NCBI GenBank assembly: GCA_023614405.1
Contig: CM042686.1
Coordinates: 349,626,329-349,690,328 of the forward strand
Origin: Avena insularis
Taxonomy: Eukaryota > Streptophyta > Magnoliopsida > Poales > Poaceae
Length of the DNA: 64,000 bases
Direction of reading: 5' to 3'
Below, piece by piece: positions 1 to 11,100 of the stretch. A program made the position numbers and the translations under genes. Each line of letters starts with the position of its first letter. Position 1 is the stretch's first letter. The notes beneath the pieces were generated by a model. It saw nothing but the letters and a program-made list of their open reading frames with translations. It was not told the DNA's origin and made no database searches.

Positions 1-712
1 ACAAGTTTAATTTGGGAGGTAGATAAAACAAGAATTTACTTGGAATAGCAATAATGCTAATAGGTAGGTATGGTGGACACAAATGGCATGGGTTTGGTTT
101 AAAGGAGGTGGATGCACGAGAAGAATTCCCTCTCAGTACAGGTTTTTGGCTAGCAAGGTTGGGTAGCAAGTACAAGAGTTGAAGGAAACAAACAAACATA
201 CAAGTGATAAAGACAAACATACAATCTTCCTTGGAGGCACAAAAGATCTTAACTAGAGAATACTAGACTTATGAGCAAATCAAGATAGAAAGATGATGAA
301 ATTATATTTCTTCAGAGTGCTTTTATCTTTTCTTTCAACTCTCAAAAATAGTGTTGCTACTGACCGAGTCAGGTTTACCAAAACCAACTAAATTAACTCA
401 ATGATCCCAAAGTGATACGAATACTAACAACAAGATCAATCATATAACCACGAATTGAAAACTAATATAAGCTATGAAAAAGAGTGAATGATAGAACTTC
501 TCATTAATATTCCATAACGGCAACTCACACCAAGGGATACATATCTAACGAGAGAGGGGACACTTCCATAATGCAAACCATCCTACATAATAACTTCTCT
601 ATTCATGATATGACTCTACTAAAAAGGTAAAAAGATAGAATATAGTGATGTGATATCGCGGCACTCCCCCAAGCTTGGAACAAACTAAGGGGATGCCAAA
701 CCTGATGACGAA
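1..712 (-). other. Gypsy-A 3' untranslated region
   Basis: There is no reading frame of note here. On the minus strand the first 120 bases align by eye with 43208-43330 in Gypsy-C, sharing the words CCACCATACCTACCTA and CCAAATTAAACTTGT. Around 664-700 lies a CAAGCTTGGGGGAGTGCC-like tract that also has a counterpart in Gypsy-C near 42560. These shared blocks show that Gypsy-A and Gypsy-C have a related 3' region between the last frame and the 3' LTR. Confidence 0.75.
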
Positions 713-967
713 TTACTCCTTTGGTGGTGGTGGTAATATTTTCTTTGTTGACGTGAGGAAATCTTCCAGCATCTTCTGAAGCCTATTATTCTCCCATTGA
801 AGCATGTCCACCTTCCTCTTCAAGTCTTAGTACTTATCGTAGAACTCCTTAGTGACTCGTAGGGCTTCCGCTGATGCAGGGCAAGTGACTAAAGGTACCA
901 GCCCTTGCTTGGGGTCTTGGAGATCTTCCTCCATAGGATCCTTCCCTTTATCCTTGGCGGACACCAT
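713..967 (-). pseudogene. Small 3' reading frame of Gypsy-A, unknown function
   Basis: Downstream of integrase a start codon at 967 opens a frame of 85 codons (84 residues plus stop), interrupted once by TAA at 827-829 and ending at TAA 713-715. The N-terminal part is charged (MVSAKDKGKDPMEED) and the part after the internal stop is predicted to be helical with heptad-like leucines and ends in a proline run (KILPPPPKE). It is preceded by a GC-rich inverted repeat at 1129-1187. The function is not recognised. Athila-type elements can carry an extra 3' frame in this position, but this one is far too short for an envelope-like protein and shows no membrane segment. It could be a chance frame, though length and composition favour a former short coding unit. 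Confidence 0.4.
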
Positions 968-1128
968 TGTGCTTCTAAACTTCCAAAGAGTATGTGCTGG
1001 CAGAAATAGATAAAAACAAAAACACGACGAAAACACGATATACAAACCTCGGGGGGATTATATATTATGAAGTTTAATAACATAAGGAAGGTACTGGGAG
1101 AAAATGAGTCGGAGACGGAGTCTGGGGT

Positions 1129-1187
1129 GGCCACACCACCTGGTGGCGCGGCCTGGGGTGGGCCCACGCCACAGGGTGGTGTGAGCC
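1129..1187. repeat. GC-rich inverted repeat, copy a
   Basis: Arms CACACCACC and GGTGGTGTG flank a GC-rich spacer containing a GCGCGGCC core. Near-identical structures occur at 7257-7315, 29547-29603, 38366-38423 and 46565-46622. This copy lies between integrase and the small 3' frame of Gypsy-A, whereas the others lie inside LTRs. Role unknown; it could fold as a hairpin in RNA. Confidence 0.6.
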
Positions 1188-1293
1188 ACCAGCTCCGCTG
1201 CCCTTCGCCTTCATAGCTTTCCATATTGACTAAAAACTGCAAAAATATAGTTAGATAGTGTTTTCGCGGAACTTTTCTTACCAGAACTGTTAC

Positions 1294-1835
1294 CTATTTG
1301 AAAACAGACTCTGTAGGTCTCTGAATTTGGTCCTTGATAAATTTTTCCGGAGTAAAGGCATCAACATCTTCATTGTAATAATCCCCAGCAATATAGTGTT
1401 TGAGTCGCTGCCCATTCACTACTTGTGTAGTATTATCTTTTAAAGAAGAAATTTTTATTGCTCCTGAACGGTATACTCCTTCCCATTTTGATAGTAGCTT
1501 TCCAGCAAAAAATCTGAGACGAGACCTATACAATAGAACTTTCTCACCAACATGAAATTTTCTCTTAAGTATTCGCTTGTCATGCCATCTTTTAACTTTT
1601 TCCTTAAAGAGCCTAGCATTTTCATAGGCTTCACTCCCCCATTCATCTAGGGAACTTAAGTCAAATAATCTTTTCTCACCAGCGAGCTTACAATCTCTAT
1701 TTAGTTCTTTAACTGCCTAGTAAGCTTTGTGTTCTAATTCTAAAGGTAGGTGACAAGCTTTCCCATAAACCATTTTATAAGGAGACATCCCCATAGGATT
1801 TTTGTAGGCAGTTCTATAAGCCCATAAAGCATCAT
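1294..1835 (-). pseudogene. Gypsy-A integrase C-terminal part (frameshifted)
   Basis: After a one-base frameshift near 1850 the integrase frame continues in another register towards 1294. It reads through an AYRTAYKNPMG-like segment and a stretch ending in KISSLKDNTTQVVNGQRLKHY, which corresponds to the C-terminal DNA-binding end of Athila-type integrases. Two TAG codons sit where tryptophan is usual in this family (one near 1845, one near 1717), consistent with TGG to TAG changes. From 1533 to 1294 the frame is open and ends at TAG. This part would guide binding of the element ends; here it is detached from the catalytic core. Confidence 0.75.
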
Positions 1836-2075
1836 TCAACTTTTTAGCCTAGTTTTTTTAGATCTATTAACAGTCTTTTGCAAGATGGATTTAATTTCTC
1901 TATTTGATAGATCTACTTGCCCGCTAGTTTGGGGGTGATAAGCTGAAGCAATTCTATGATTAACATCATATTTAGCAAGGGGCTTTCTGAAACCACCATG
2001 AATGAAATGAGAACCCCCATCTGTCATGAGATACCTAGGCACTCCAAACCTCGGAAAGATAACATCCTTAAGCAT
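1836..2075 (-). pseudogene. Gypsy-A integrase catalytic core, second half
   Basis: The frame is the same as the RNase H/integrase segment upstream but separated from it by a TAA at 2085-2087. Motifs seen are YLMTDGGSHF, carrying the second catalytic aspartate, and HPQTSGQVDLSNREIK, which normally carries the catalytic glutamate just after GQV. Here that residue is aspartate, so the D,D-35-E signature reads D,D,D. The segment ends at a stop produced by the frameshift that separates it from the C-terminal part. Integrase joins the cDNA ends to host DNA; this copy should be inactive. Confidence 0.85.
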
Positions 2076-2087
2076 TTTTACAGAAGT

Positions 2088-3044
2088 TTACCCGTTAGCA
2101 CTCTTCGTAGGAATGGCTTCTACCCACATAGTAACATAATCAATGGCAACAAGAATATGAGTATAACCTTTCGAGGGAGAGAAAGGACCCATAAAGTCAA
2201 ATCCCCAGCAATCAAAGGGTTCAATAACTAGAGAGTAGTTCATAGGCATTTCATTGCGTTTAGAAGTATTACCAACACACTGACATTCATCACAAGATAA
2301 AACAAATTTTCTTGCATCTTTAAAAAGGGTGGGCCAATAGAAACCTGATTGTAGCACCTTTTGTGCAGTTCTATCTCCTGCATGATGTCCTCCATAAGCA
2401 CTACCATGAAATTTACGCAGTATCTCCTTTTGTTCATATTCTGGAACACATCTTCGCATAATACCATCCACTCCTTCTTTGTATAAGTGTGGGTCATCCC
2501 AAAAATAATGCCTCAAATCATAGAAGAACTTCCTTCTTTGCTGACCTATAAAAGTTGGAGGCAAATACTTGGAAACAATAATGTTAGCATAATCAGCGTA
2601 CCAAGGGCTCCCTCGCGAGCTTACCCTCATCATGACTAATCGCTCATTTGGAAAACTATCATTAACAGGCATAGGGTCAAAAGAGATGTTTTCCAATCGA
2701 GATAAATTATCAGCTACATGGTTTTCGGCACCTTTTCTATCTACTATATGTAGATCAAACTCTTGTAAAAGCAACACCCATCTAATAAGCCTAGGCTTAG
2801 CGTCCTTCTTCATCATAAGGTATTTAATAGCAGCATGATCAGTATGAATGGTGAATTTTGAGTCTACAATATAGGGTCTAAACTTATCACAAGCAAAAAC
2901 GACAGCTAGAAATTCTTTTTTAGTAGTAGCATAATTCCTTTGAGCAGCGTCTAAAGTCTTACTAGCATAATGAATAACGTTTAACATTTTATCAATTCGT
3001 TGCCGAAGGACAACACCTACAGCAAAATCACTAGCATCACACAT
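2088..3044 (-). pseudogene. Gypsy-A RNase H and integrase N-terminus
   Basis: The 318-residue segment starts with the RNase H block ([15 protein letters not shown], about residues 1-115, with [12 protein letters not shown] near 65-76 and a [15 protein letters not shown] end). The integrase zinc-binding region follows (HGSAYGGHH near 213-221, CDEC at 251-254) and then the start of the catalytic core (WGFDFMGPF near 280-288, first catalytic aspartate). It is in frame with the RT segment upstream, from which it is separated only by one TGA at 3057-3059, and with the next integrase segment. RNase H removes RNA from the RNA/DNA hybrid during reverse transcription. The first methionine is not a real start; this is an internal part of a polyprotein. 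Confidence 0.9.
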
Positions 3045-3056
3045 TATTTCAAAGGG

Positions 3057-5033
3057 TCAACTCCAATCAGGTGGTTGAACAATAGGGGCTGTAGTTAAAG
3101 CCTTCTTAAGAGTTTCAAAAGCTCCCTTACAATCATCATCAAAAACAAAGGGTACATCTTTTTGAAGAAGATTAGTAAGGGGTTTTGAAATCCTAGAAAA
3201 GTCTTTAATAAACCTTCTATAGAAACCAACATGACCAAGGATACTACGAATACCTTTGATGTCTCTTGGGCATGGCATCTTCCCAATTGCCTCAACCTTA
3301 GCTCTATCAACTTCTATGCCTCTTTCAGAAACTTTATGCCAAAGGACAATCCCTTCATTAACCATGAAGTGGCATTTCTCCCAATTAAGAACAAGATTAG
3401 TTTCTTCACATCTTTGCAAAACTTTATCAAGGTTGTGCAGGCAATTATAAAAAGAAGTTCCATAGATAGAAAAGTCATCCATGAACACTTCTACAATTTC
3501 CTCACAAAAACCATGAAAGATAGCAGACATGCACCTTTGAAAAGTAGCAGGAGCATTACATAAACCAAAAGGCATTCGTCTATAAGCATAAGTTCCGTAA
3601 GGGCAAGTAAAAGTAGTTTTTTCTTGATCTTGTTGTTTAACAGCAATTTGAGAGAAACCAGAATAACCATCAAGAAAACAAAAATGGGTCTTTTTAGACA
3701 ACCTTTCCAACATTTGATCAATAAAAGGAAGCGGGTAGTGATCTTTCTTAGTAACTTTATTGACTTTTCTAAAATCAATGCACATCCTATAGCCTACTAC
3801 TATTCTTTGGGGAATAAGCTCATCATTATCATTAGGAACAACGGTAATACCTCCCTTTTTAGGAACACAATGAACAGGACTAACCCATTCACTATCAGCA
3901 ATAGGGTAAATAATACCAGCATCAAGGAGTTTCAATACCTCATTCCTTACCACTTCCTTCATCTTAGGATTTAAACGTTGTTGGTGCTCTACTACTGGCT
4001 TTGCATCAGGTTCTATATTGATGGAATGCTGACATATAGTAGGTGAAATCCCTTTTAAATCATCCAGAGTATAGCCCATAGCTCCTCGGTGTTTCTTCGA
4101 CACCTCCAATAACCTTTCTTCTTCCTTTCCTGAAAGTTTAGAGCTAATAATAACAGGATATATCTTTTTATCATCAATATAAGCATATTTAAGATCATCA
4201 GGGAGAGGTTTTAGATCGAAGACCGGATCCTTTTTAGGTGGCAACGTGGTACCCAAGTCTTCTACAGGAAAGTTATGCTTAAGCATCTTAGGCTGATCAC
4301 GAAGAATCTTGTCAATCTCATTCCTTTCTTCCATGAAGATTTCACTTTCATGATCTTCCATAAATTGCTGCAAAGCATTGTTAGGAGCAAGAGAAATAGA
4401 AGCAAGTTGTTCAACTCTAAAATCCTCATTATGGGTTTCCTCTTCACAAGGCTCTTTAGCGAATTTCGAGAAATTAAACTCATAAGCCTCCCCATCAAAC
4501 TTAGTCAAAATTTTCTCCCTTTTGCAATCTATAATAGCTCCACAAGTATTCAAGAAAGGTCTACCAAAAATAATAGGATAAGTTTTACTAGCAGCTAAAC
4601 CAAGTACTAGAAAATTAGCAGGGTACTTAATCTTACAAAGAACTTCCACGTCTCGTACAATACCAATTGGAGAGATGGTCTCTCTATTAGCAAGGTAAAT
4701 AACCACATCAATCTCTTCCAATTCGCATGGATTGATTTCATGCATAATTTCTCTATAAAGCTCATAAGGAATAGCACTAGAACTTGCACCAATATCACAT
4801 AAACCATAATAGCAATGATCACTAGTTCTAACATAAAGCATAGGGACACTAGCTTTTTTAGTTCTATTAGGATGTGAAACAATATTAGAAGCATCCTCAC
4901 AAAAGACTATGTGTCCGTCTTCTATGCTTTTAGTGACAAGGTCTTTCACAATTGCTACCACAGGTTCAACGTTTATTTGTTCATCAGGTTTTACAGTTCT
5001 CTTTTCACTTTTGGTGATTACATTAGTTATCAT
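3057..5033 (-). pseudogene. Gypsy-A protease and reverse transcriptase
   Basis: This is the longest open segment of the window at 658 residues, and the frame is open further upstream to 5231. The aspartic protease occupies about residues 65-170, with LCDIGASS (catalytic Asp at 80) and IIFGRPFL near 154-161. The reverse transcriptase spans about 380-560, with SPVHCVPKKGG, RMCIDFRKVN, FLDGYSGFSQI, RMPFGLCNAPATFQRC and the active-site motif VFMDDFSIYG (FMDD in place of YMDD/YVDD, as is usual in Athila types). A connection and RNase H start follow (HVGFYRRFIKDFSRISKPL) before a single TGA closes it inside the usual DWSLPFEI junction. Apart from that stop, RT looks well preserved. Confidence 0.93.
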
Positions 5034-5231
5034 AGGATGATCCTTTACCTTATCTGGGAAGGGAATCTTCTCAATATAAGGTTTAGGTAAAATGGGATCA
5101 ATAGTGCAATACTCAGTACTCCCAACAGGAATATAGTCAACAATATCTTTATAAGGTTCATGGTACTTGTTCCATCCCCTTTTTGGAATTTCAATATAAG
5201 AAGCAAAAGCCCTAAAGCAATTTGTAATAAC

Positions 5232-6008
5232 TTATAAATCAAGACCATAAGCATTTCTAATATTTTGAAAGTCATCAGTTCCCATAAAAGATTCAACGCA
5301 TTCATAATCGTAATTTATACCTGACTTTCTACCTTTGTCATTCTCCCAAGCTTCAACATTGTCTTGAATACGGTCCAGAAGATCCCATTTAGCTTCTTCT
5401 TCCATGTCAGTGAATGATCCAGCACAAGAAGCATCCAATAAATCCTTGTCATGAAGAGAAAGCCTTGCATAAAAGTTATTGATAATAATATTGTTGGGGA
5501 GCTCATGAATGGGACATTTGAGCATTAGTAACTTCAATCTCCCCCAAACTTGAGCTGTACTCTCTCCATCAAGAGGCCAAAAGTTGTATATTTGATTCCG
5601 ATCTTTATGAATCTCACTAGGAGGATAAAACTTTGAATAAAAGAGAGGAACTATTTCCTCCCATTCAAGAGCTTGACCATTCTCCAGCAGCTTATACCAT
5701 TCCTCAGCTCTTCCTTTTAGTGATAGTGAGAATAACTTCTTCTTAACTTGATCTGTAGTAATACCTGCACACTTGAACAACCCGCATAATTCGTGTATAA
5801 CGAGTAAATGATCACAGGGATGGACAGTTCCATCCCCAACATAGTAGTTATCCATAACACGATCAATAATTCTTGTAGGTATTTTGAAAGCATCATTCTT
5901 AGCAGGTGGTGGTTTATCTACTACCTTAGCAGTGGTAGTATCATTACCAAATAAGAAACTCATCGGATTATCCATAACGAAAATAAAGCAACTAGCAGAA
6001 GTAAACAA
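5232..6008 (-). pseudogene. Gypsy-A gag (capsid-type) protein
   Basis: This 258-residue frame is likely to start at the second methionine (5975, MDNPMSFLFGND) because that fits Triticeae relatives better than the first. The Retrotrans_gag region spans about residues 90-170: KLFSLSLKGRAEEWYKLL, then FYSKFYPP, then STAQVWGRLKLLMLKCP. Gag forms the particle in which RNA is copied. It is in the same frame as protease-RT and is separated from it by one TAA at 5232-5234, after which 66 codons stay open to 5034. Whether that stop is decay or a regulated gag/pol boundary cannot be told from one copy. No CCHC zinc knuckle is visible. Confidence 0.88.
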
Positions 6009-6059
6009 TACTCATAGTAGAAGTTTCCTTTACCAGTTCCACTCTCAATAGCGCTTCAC

Positions 6060-6077
6060 TCCCCGGCAACGGCGCCA
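6060..6077 (-). other. Gypsy-A primer binding site, tRNA-Asp
   Basis: On the minus strand this reads TGGCGCCGTTGCCGGGGA, an exact complement of the 3' end of plant tRNA-Asp including CCA. It lies 11 bases inside the LTR edge at 6089. Minus-strand DNA synthesis would begin here. The Gypsy-C site at 39699 is the same type but carries two CpG-type transitions. Confidence 0.93.
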
Positions 6078-6996
6078 GAAAATAGTCTTGATGACCCACA
6101 AGTATAGGGGGTGTATCATAGTATTTTCGATAAGTAAGAGTGTCGAACCCAATGAGGAGCAGAAGGTGCTGGCTAGTGGTATGGATCAGGAATTCTCTGC
6201 AAATACTTAGCAAACGGATTTTTTGGGGTTTTTGATAAAGCAAGTAAACAAAGTACGAGTAAATAAAAGACAGTAGGAATAAATGCAGCAAGTCGCCAAT
6301 CCTTTATGCAGCAAAGGACAAGCCAGTTGTATTACTTAAGATGGCCAAACATTCTCGAGGACACACGGGAAGACTTGTCAAGTGCTTTCGCTTCATATAG
6401 TTGATTAATCTTCTTTAGCTTGCTAAATGTTGTGTGGGTGAACCTGTGCTAATGTACCGACCTTCCTAGGACTAATACATAGTTGTGATTATACCCCTTG
6501 CAAACATCCGTAAGTATAAGAAAGTAATTAAGGTAGAAACCTAACCACAGCTTTACACTCTAAGACCCTTACGTCCCTTGTGCAATGGTTTCCTAACGGG
6601 GGTTCAGGTTTCTGTCACTCCGGCAACCCCTACGATTAGTAGCCAAATACACAATGCATTCCCCTAGGCCCATATAGGTGAAGTGTCATGTAGTCGACGT
6701 TCACATGACACCACTAGAAGAAGTACACCACAACTTAATTATCAAACTATTGAATCTTTCTCAACACAACTCCACTGCTAACAACATGACTTCTCCCATG
6801 TCCTCAAGAACAAAACGAACTACTCACAAGACATCATGTGGATCATGATCAGAGATGGAATTATGATGTATAACAATCTGAACATAAACAATAATTCAAT
6901 GGTTCACTCAATAGCATCAACTACAAAGAGTAATCAACACCGGAAAGTTTCCCCTATGAACTATGCAAGATTCAACCCAATTGTTATAGCAATATG

Positions 6997-7053
6997 GAGA
7001 TGATGATGAGGGTGCTGATGGTGATGATGGTGGTGATGATGATGATGATGATC
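6997..7053. repeat. GAT/ATC microsatellite
   Basis: An imperfect (GAT)n array with GGT interruptions lies inside the Gypsy-A 5' LTR. A methionine-rich frame read across it (6994-7233, plus) is a by-product of this repeat, not a gene. Confidence 0.85.
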
Positions 7054-7256
7054 TCGATGAAGTCCATCTTGATGGTGGTGTTGATGGCGACGAACTTCCC
7101 TCTCCAAGAAGGAATTCCCCCGGCACAAATCTATCTACCGGAGAGATCTTTCTCTCTTGGTGTTTTCCGCCCCGCAGAGGCGGCGGAATCTTTCTATGGT
7201 CGCTCCCCTAGTCTTAGGGTTTCGGGAGGATAATATAGTGCCAGGGGTGGACCAGG

Positions 7257-7315
7257 GCGGCCACACCACCTGGTGGCACGGCCTTGGATGGCCCGCGCCA
7301 GGGGGTGGTGTGGCC
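7257..7315. repeat. GC-rich inverted repeat, copy b
   Basis: The arms GGCCACACCACC and GGTGGTGTGGCC are perfect over 12 bases, making this the best preserved of five copies. It lies about 30 bases upstream (in minus-strand sense) of the TATA-like motif of the Gypsy-A LTR. Confidence 0.65.
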
Positions 7316-7590
7316 CCCTGTGTCCCATCTCTAGCCCCTCCTTCTGGCTTCCTTCGTCTTCTGGAAAAATAGGATTTTCTGTATATTTTCCTGGATTTTC
7401 TGATCTTCGCAAAATTTTCCTCCAAATAGCACCTTTTCCATCAGAATCATGACTGCAGCGGTCCATGCTCCAAAAGTCATCAACCATGCAAAAACAGATG
7501 AAATAACATAAGTATCACCTCTCAATACGAAATATATCAATGAATAATAGTGAATTATGACATAGAATAGTGATGCAAAATGGATGTATA

Positions 7591-8089
7591 AAGGGATTAA
7601 ATCAATCCATTCAAGATATTATATAAGGCATTCCTTAGAGAAAATCCCCTTATCTCTCAGTTGCCTTTGCGGTGGCAAGATCCCAGAGAGGGACTGCACA
7701 TGCAAAGTCAACACCGCTGCGGCACGCTGTTGTGCCGCAGGGATTCTAGCCAGGAGTTCTACTTCCGCAACCTCGGTAGGGATCAGAGCCCAGAAGTCAT
7801 TGTCTTGCACTATATGGGTGTGATAACTCGGGGGAGCTACCAATAGTAGCGACCTGACCATCATGCAAGGACCTAGACAAGAGGTGACGTGTGAGGAGCT
7901 ACGTGACCTTGAGGTCGGACGGGTACGACTACATCATCCATGCTCCTGCATGAGCATAACAATCTCTCGGTCTTCAAGGGTACGTTACTGATGTATTCCT
8001 CTGTTACTGCATTACTTCTTAGATAGATCCTAGGCATTTGGGTGCTCCAAACTAGTAAAATTTATGTTTTCTCCTGTGGAACCCCTTCA
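7591..8089 (+). mobile_element. Copia-A 5' LTR, 3' part only
   Basis: This segment aligns with 31251-31748, sharing the words CTTAGATAGATCCTAGGCATT, ACCTTGAGGTCGGACGG and TGGAACCCCTTCA. The upstream part of the LTR is replaced by Gypsy-A. It ends in CA at 8089, one base before the primer site. Short frames here are incidental. Confidence 0.8.
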
Positions 8090-8090
8090 G

Positions 8091-8103
8091 TGGTGTTAGA
8101 GCC
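8091..8103 (+). other. Copia-A primer binding site, tRNA-iMet type
   Basis: TGGTGTTAGAGCC differs from the usual TGGTATCAGAGCC complement of initiator tRNA-Met at two positions, both transitions. It lies directly after the LTR end. The match is weak on its own but supported by its position. Confidence 0.7.
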
Positions 8104-8155
8104 GATCTATGCGTATTATGGTAGTATGGATAGACATATGAAGAGTGTGGGCATT

Positions 8156-11100
8156 TGCGGTGACCCAGCATACCACTACATGATGTAGTACACTATAGTC
8201 GTTGACATAACACCGATGAAACACCGTTCACTAGTATTATATCCCTCAGAGTGGTACAATAGAAACACAACAGGTCCAAGACATGACTATAGATTACAAC
8301 TCGACTCTTTACAGAAGATCCAGAGAACACTCTAGATTAAAGAGAGAGAGAAAGAACTTCTTACAAGGAAAAACTAGAAATAATAATTCGGAACTATCTG
8401 GCTAATAAGACTAACACCTAAACTATTTGGCTTGCAATTGCTACTAATGCAATGCTCTATAGAAGTAGGTTTTATGGCTAGAGTATCTAGTCCTATCTAA
8501 ACAGAGACTTTGTCTTCACTTCGGCTGATTTATATTTTGACTTCATAGACTTTATTGAAGAACTTGAGCTGCCGATGATGGTTTCTTGAAAAGAAATTGA
8601 TGTTGACGTCGTCTTCAATGGCTTAGAACCTAGCAAGGGTTAAGAAGGTATGGTTGAGTATGAGCATACTCAACAAGTTACTAAAAAGGAGTGTATGATG
8701 CACTATCCCTATAGCCATAGACCAAAGGTCATAGGCAATGCAGGTTTTCATAAACATTTCTTGAAAGATTGCTTTTATTCTGAAAACTATGTCCGACAGC
8801 CTTCACGGGTTGACCAAAACCTTTGTGGGGTTCCTTTCCTGCTGCGTTCGTAGCTCCTTCCCGGAATAGATAGTAACATGTCACAATTTTTACACTCTAC
8901 AGAGGTGCGTCACTTTTCCCACAAGAGACCTTAAGCTTTGTTGCATGGCCGGGAGTATGTCCCCATTCAAACTTCCATGGTTTGAGGCCCAACCTAAGAT
9001 CCAAGCCAATCACTGCCCCCTTCGTGACCCTGCATGTCCCCTTGGTGTACTCCATGCCCACATCTTGAATTACGGTAATGGTTAGTACAGACCGTCAGAT
9101 GCGAGAACTATCGTGGGACGTTGAAGGCTCCCACCCATATGATGCATATCCTCTACGAATTACCAATAAATGCATGCTACGAGGATAATAGCCACTACCT
9201 GGCCATCCGGATGCATGTGAGAGGAAGAAGATACAGCTGACTTCTTCGTCCCATTCCAAATCTCATGGTTGATGCATAATATACGGTGCTAGAATCACTA
9301 ACGACATTGGTTGTTAAGTCCTAGATGATACATTACTGTACAATGGCATTTTCATCGCCAGTTATGATAGATTAGCTGATCACCCTGGATCAGTAACCGA
9401 TATTTCCAGTTAATTATGAAAATAGAGTTTTCAATCTTTTTGAAATGTAGGTGATGACAACATTTGAGTTAAAAGCATTTGATAGAAAATAATTAAAGGA
9501 CATGAGTAAGTGTGAACTTGCCTTTTGTGATTGCAAGATTATGCACTCACGGTCTTCGAGACAATAGAAGATCCAAATTCTGTAAATAGCATCATTGTTC
9601 TGGTAAGGAATAATGTTTGAAGTAATGTAATGCAATTTATAAATGTAATGCAATTTTATAAATGTGAATCCCCGGACTAATCATATCGGATCTAGGGTTT
9701 GGAATTTGCGGTGAGTTGTTTGGAATGTGTTACACTTTTATACGAGCTTTACACATGTGCTTCTTTTTAAGGCTTGTGAGTGAGTGAGACAATATGTAAA
9801 TACAATAAATAGTATGCAATACTAAAGCATGGTATCTAAAATATTTCTTAAACAAGATTAAGAATCAATTAGAGCTTTTAAAGAAGTGTTTAAGGATCAT
9901 TTTTTAATGTTTCTTAAAAGAATAAATTTTGAGGGAAATATTACTTTACAAACTAAAAAGTATTTAAACTTAAGGCTAACACTTTAAGGTTTTCTTATTA
10001 GCTAAGATTATTAAAGAGGAAAACATTACTACATTAAACAATCATAGCATAAGTGGTGGAGATTTTCATGTGTTGAATAAGGCATCACATTATAGATGGT
10101 TTACTTCTTAACATTCTACAAAGTTGGAATTTAAATGTTATTACTTGAATGTGGTGGTGCTTTATTAAAGTTATAAGTGAATAGTATTACTTTATTATTA
10201 ATGCTTACCTTTTATAAACATAGAAAGGGCATTACTTAAATTACTTAAAAACTTGGTTTGAACCATTGAGTAGTTTTTCCAACTTGTAAAAGAATTGGTA
10301 ATTAATCTCTTAATGATTTTATAGATGCATAATATCTTTTTTATAAGCAACATACTACTTTGATGATTTTATAATGGACAAAATTAGAATACACTTAATT
10401 TTAATTCATCAAACATTAATTGAACTTGTTATTACATTTTTAAACTTTAAACAAATAATGGTAAAGCTAATAGTAAAGATTTATATATTTCTAAGGAATT
10501 AAAATAAAAGAAAGGGGTTTTAATAAGATTTATTAAGCTTTTACCTTTTATTTACTTCAATGTGTAGATTTTATTTTTATGATTATTTTGGTATATTATA
10601 TGTATTTTTGTGATTTTTAAATATTAATCTATAATTTTTATACGTTTTATTTCTTTATTAACACTAAATAAATAATAAATACTTAGTTAAGTGACACAAA
10701 AATAATTGAAACAAGTTTGTAAATGTAGATTTTGTTTTTCTAAGAATATTGGTATATTATTTATATTTTTCTCATTTACCAATAGTAAAATATGAATTTT
10801 CAAAGTATTATTACTTATAAAATCTTTATTAAATAATTATTATTTACATAGTTAACACAATAATATTTGATAATAAAGATAAATTATAGATTTTATTTTT
10901 ATGAATATTTTGATATATTATACATATTTTTTGTGAATTATAAAACAAAAGATATTCGATTTCTAAGATTTAGTCATTTCCCTAAATTCCTGAAATTTAT
11001 TTATATTTAAATTTATATTGTTTATTCATTTATAATTGGATTTTAAACAGAGGAGTACATTTTATACCCAGACGTAATCTAGAGCAAGCCGCTGACCAGT

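Larger units (their letters stand above)
1..7590 (-). mobile_element. Gypsy-A: Athila-like Ty3/gypsy retrotransposon (3' LTR outside window)
   Basis: Read on the minus strand the order is 5' LTR (6089-7590), tRNA-Asp primer site, gag, protease, reverse transcriptase, RNase H, integrase, a small extra frame, then a long 3' non-coding region that runs off the left edge. gag through the first part of integrase share one reading frame, broken only by in-frame stops; the integrase C-terminus is shifted. The PBS type, the CDIGASS-type protease and the long 3' region with an AAGCTTGGGGG tract near 670 fit the Athila clade. The right edge abuts sequence matching the end of the Copia-A LTR, so Gypsy-A probably inserted into that LTR; the target duplication cannot be tested because the other end is missing. 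It resembles Triticeae Fatima/Sabrina/WHAM-type elements, but the family name is uncertain. Confidence 0.9.
6089..7590 (-). mobile_element. Gypsy-A 5' LTR
   Basis: The inner edge is TGATGACCC at 6089 (CA on the minus strand), next to the primer site. The outer edge is near 7590, where similarity to the Copia-A LTR starts; the expected terminal TG appears mutated to TA. Length is about 1.5 kb. It holds a GAT microsatellite (6997-7053), a GC-rich inverted repeat (7257-7315) and, on the minus strand, a TATA-like CTATATTAT near 7225-7235 followed by a CGAAACCCTAAGACTAGG leader-like segment. Reading frames in this interval are incidental. Confidence 0.8.

Noticed and set aside
713..967. Envelope-like gene of an Athila element
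   Set aside because: The frame is only 84 residues and has no signal peptide or membrane segment.
6994..7233. Methionine-rich frame
   Set aside because: Created by the GAT microsatellite in the Gypsy-A LTR.
8650..8853. A frame repeated at 17656-17856 that could be a small LARD protein
   Set aside because: Antisense to the element, start regions differ between copies, no family motif.
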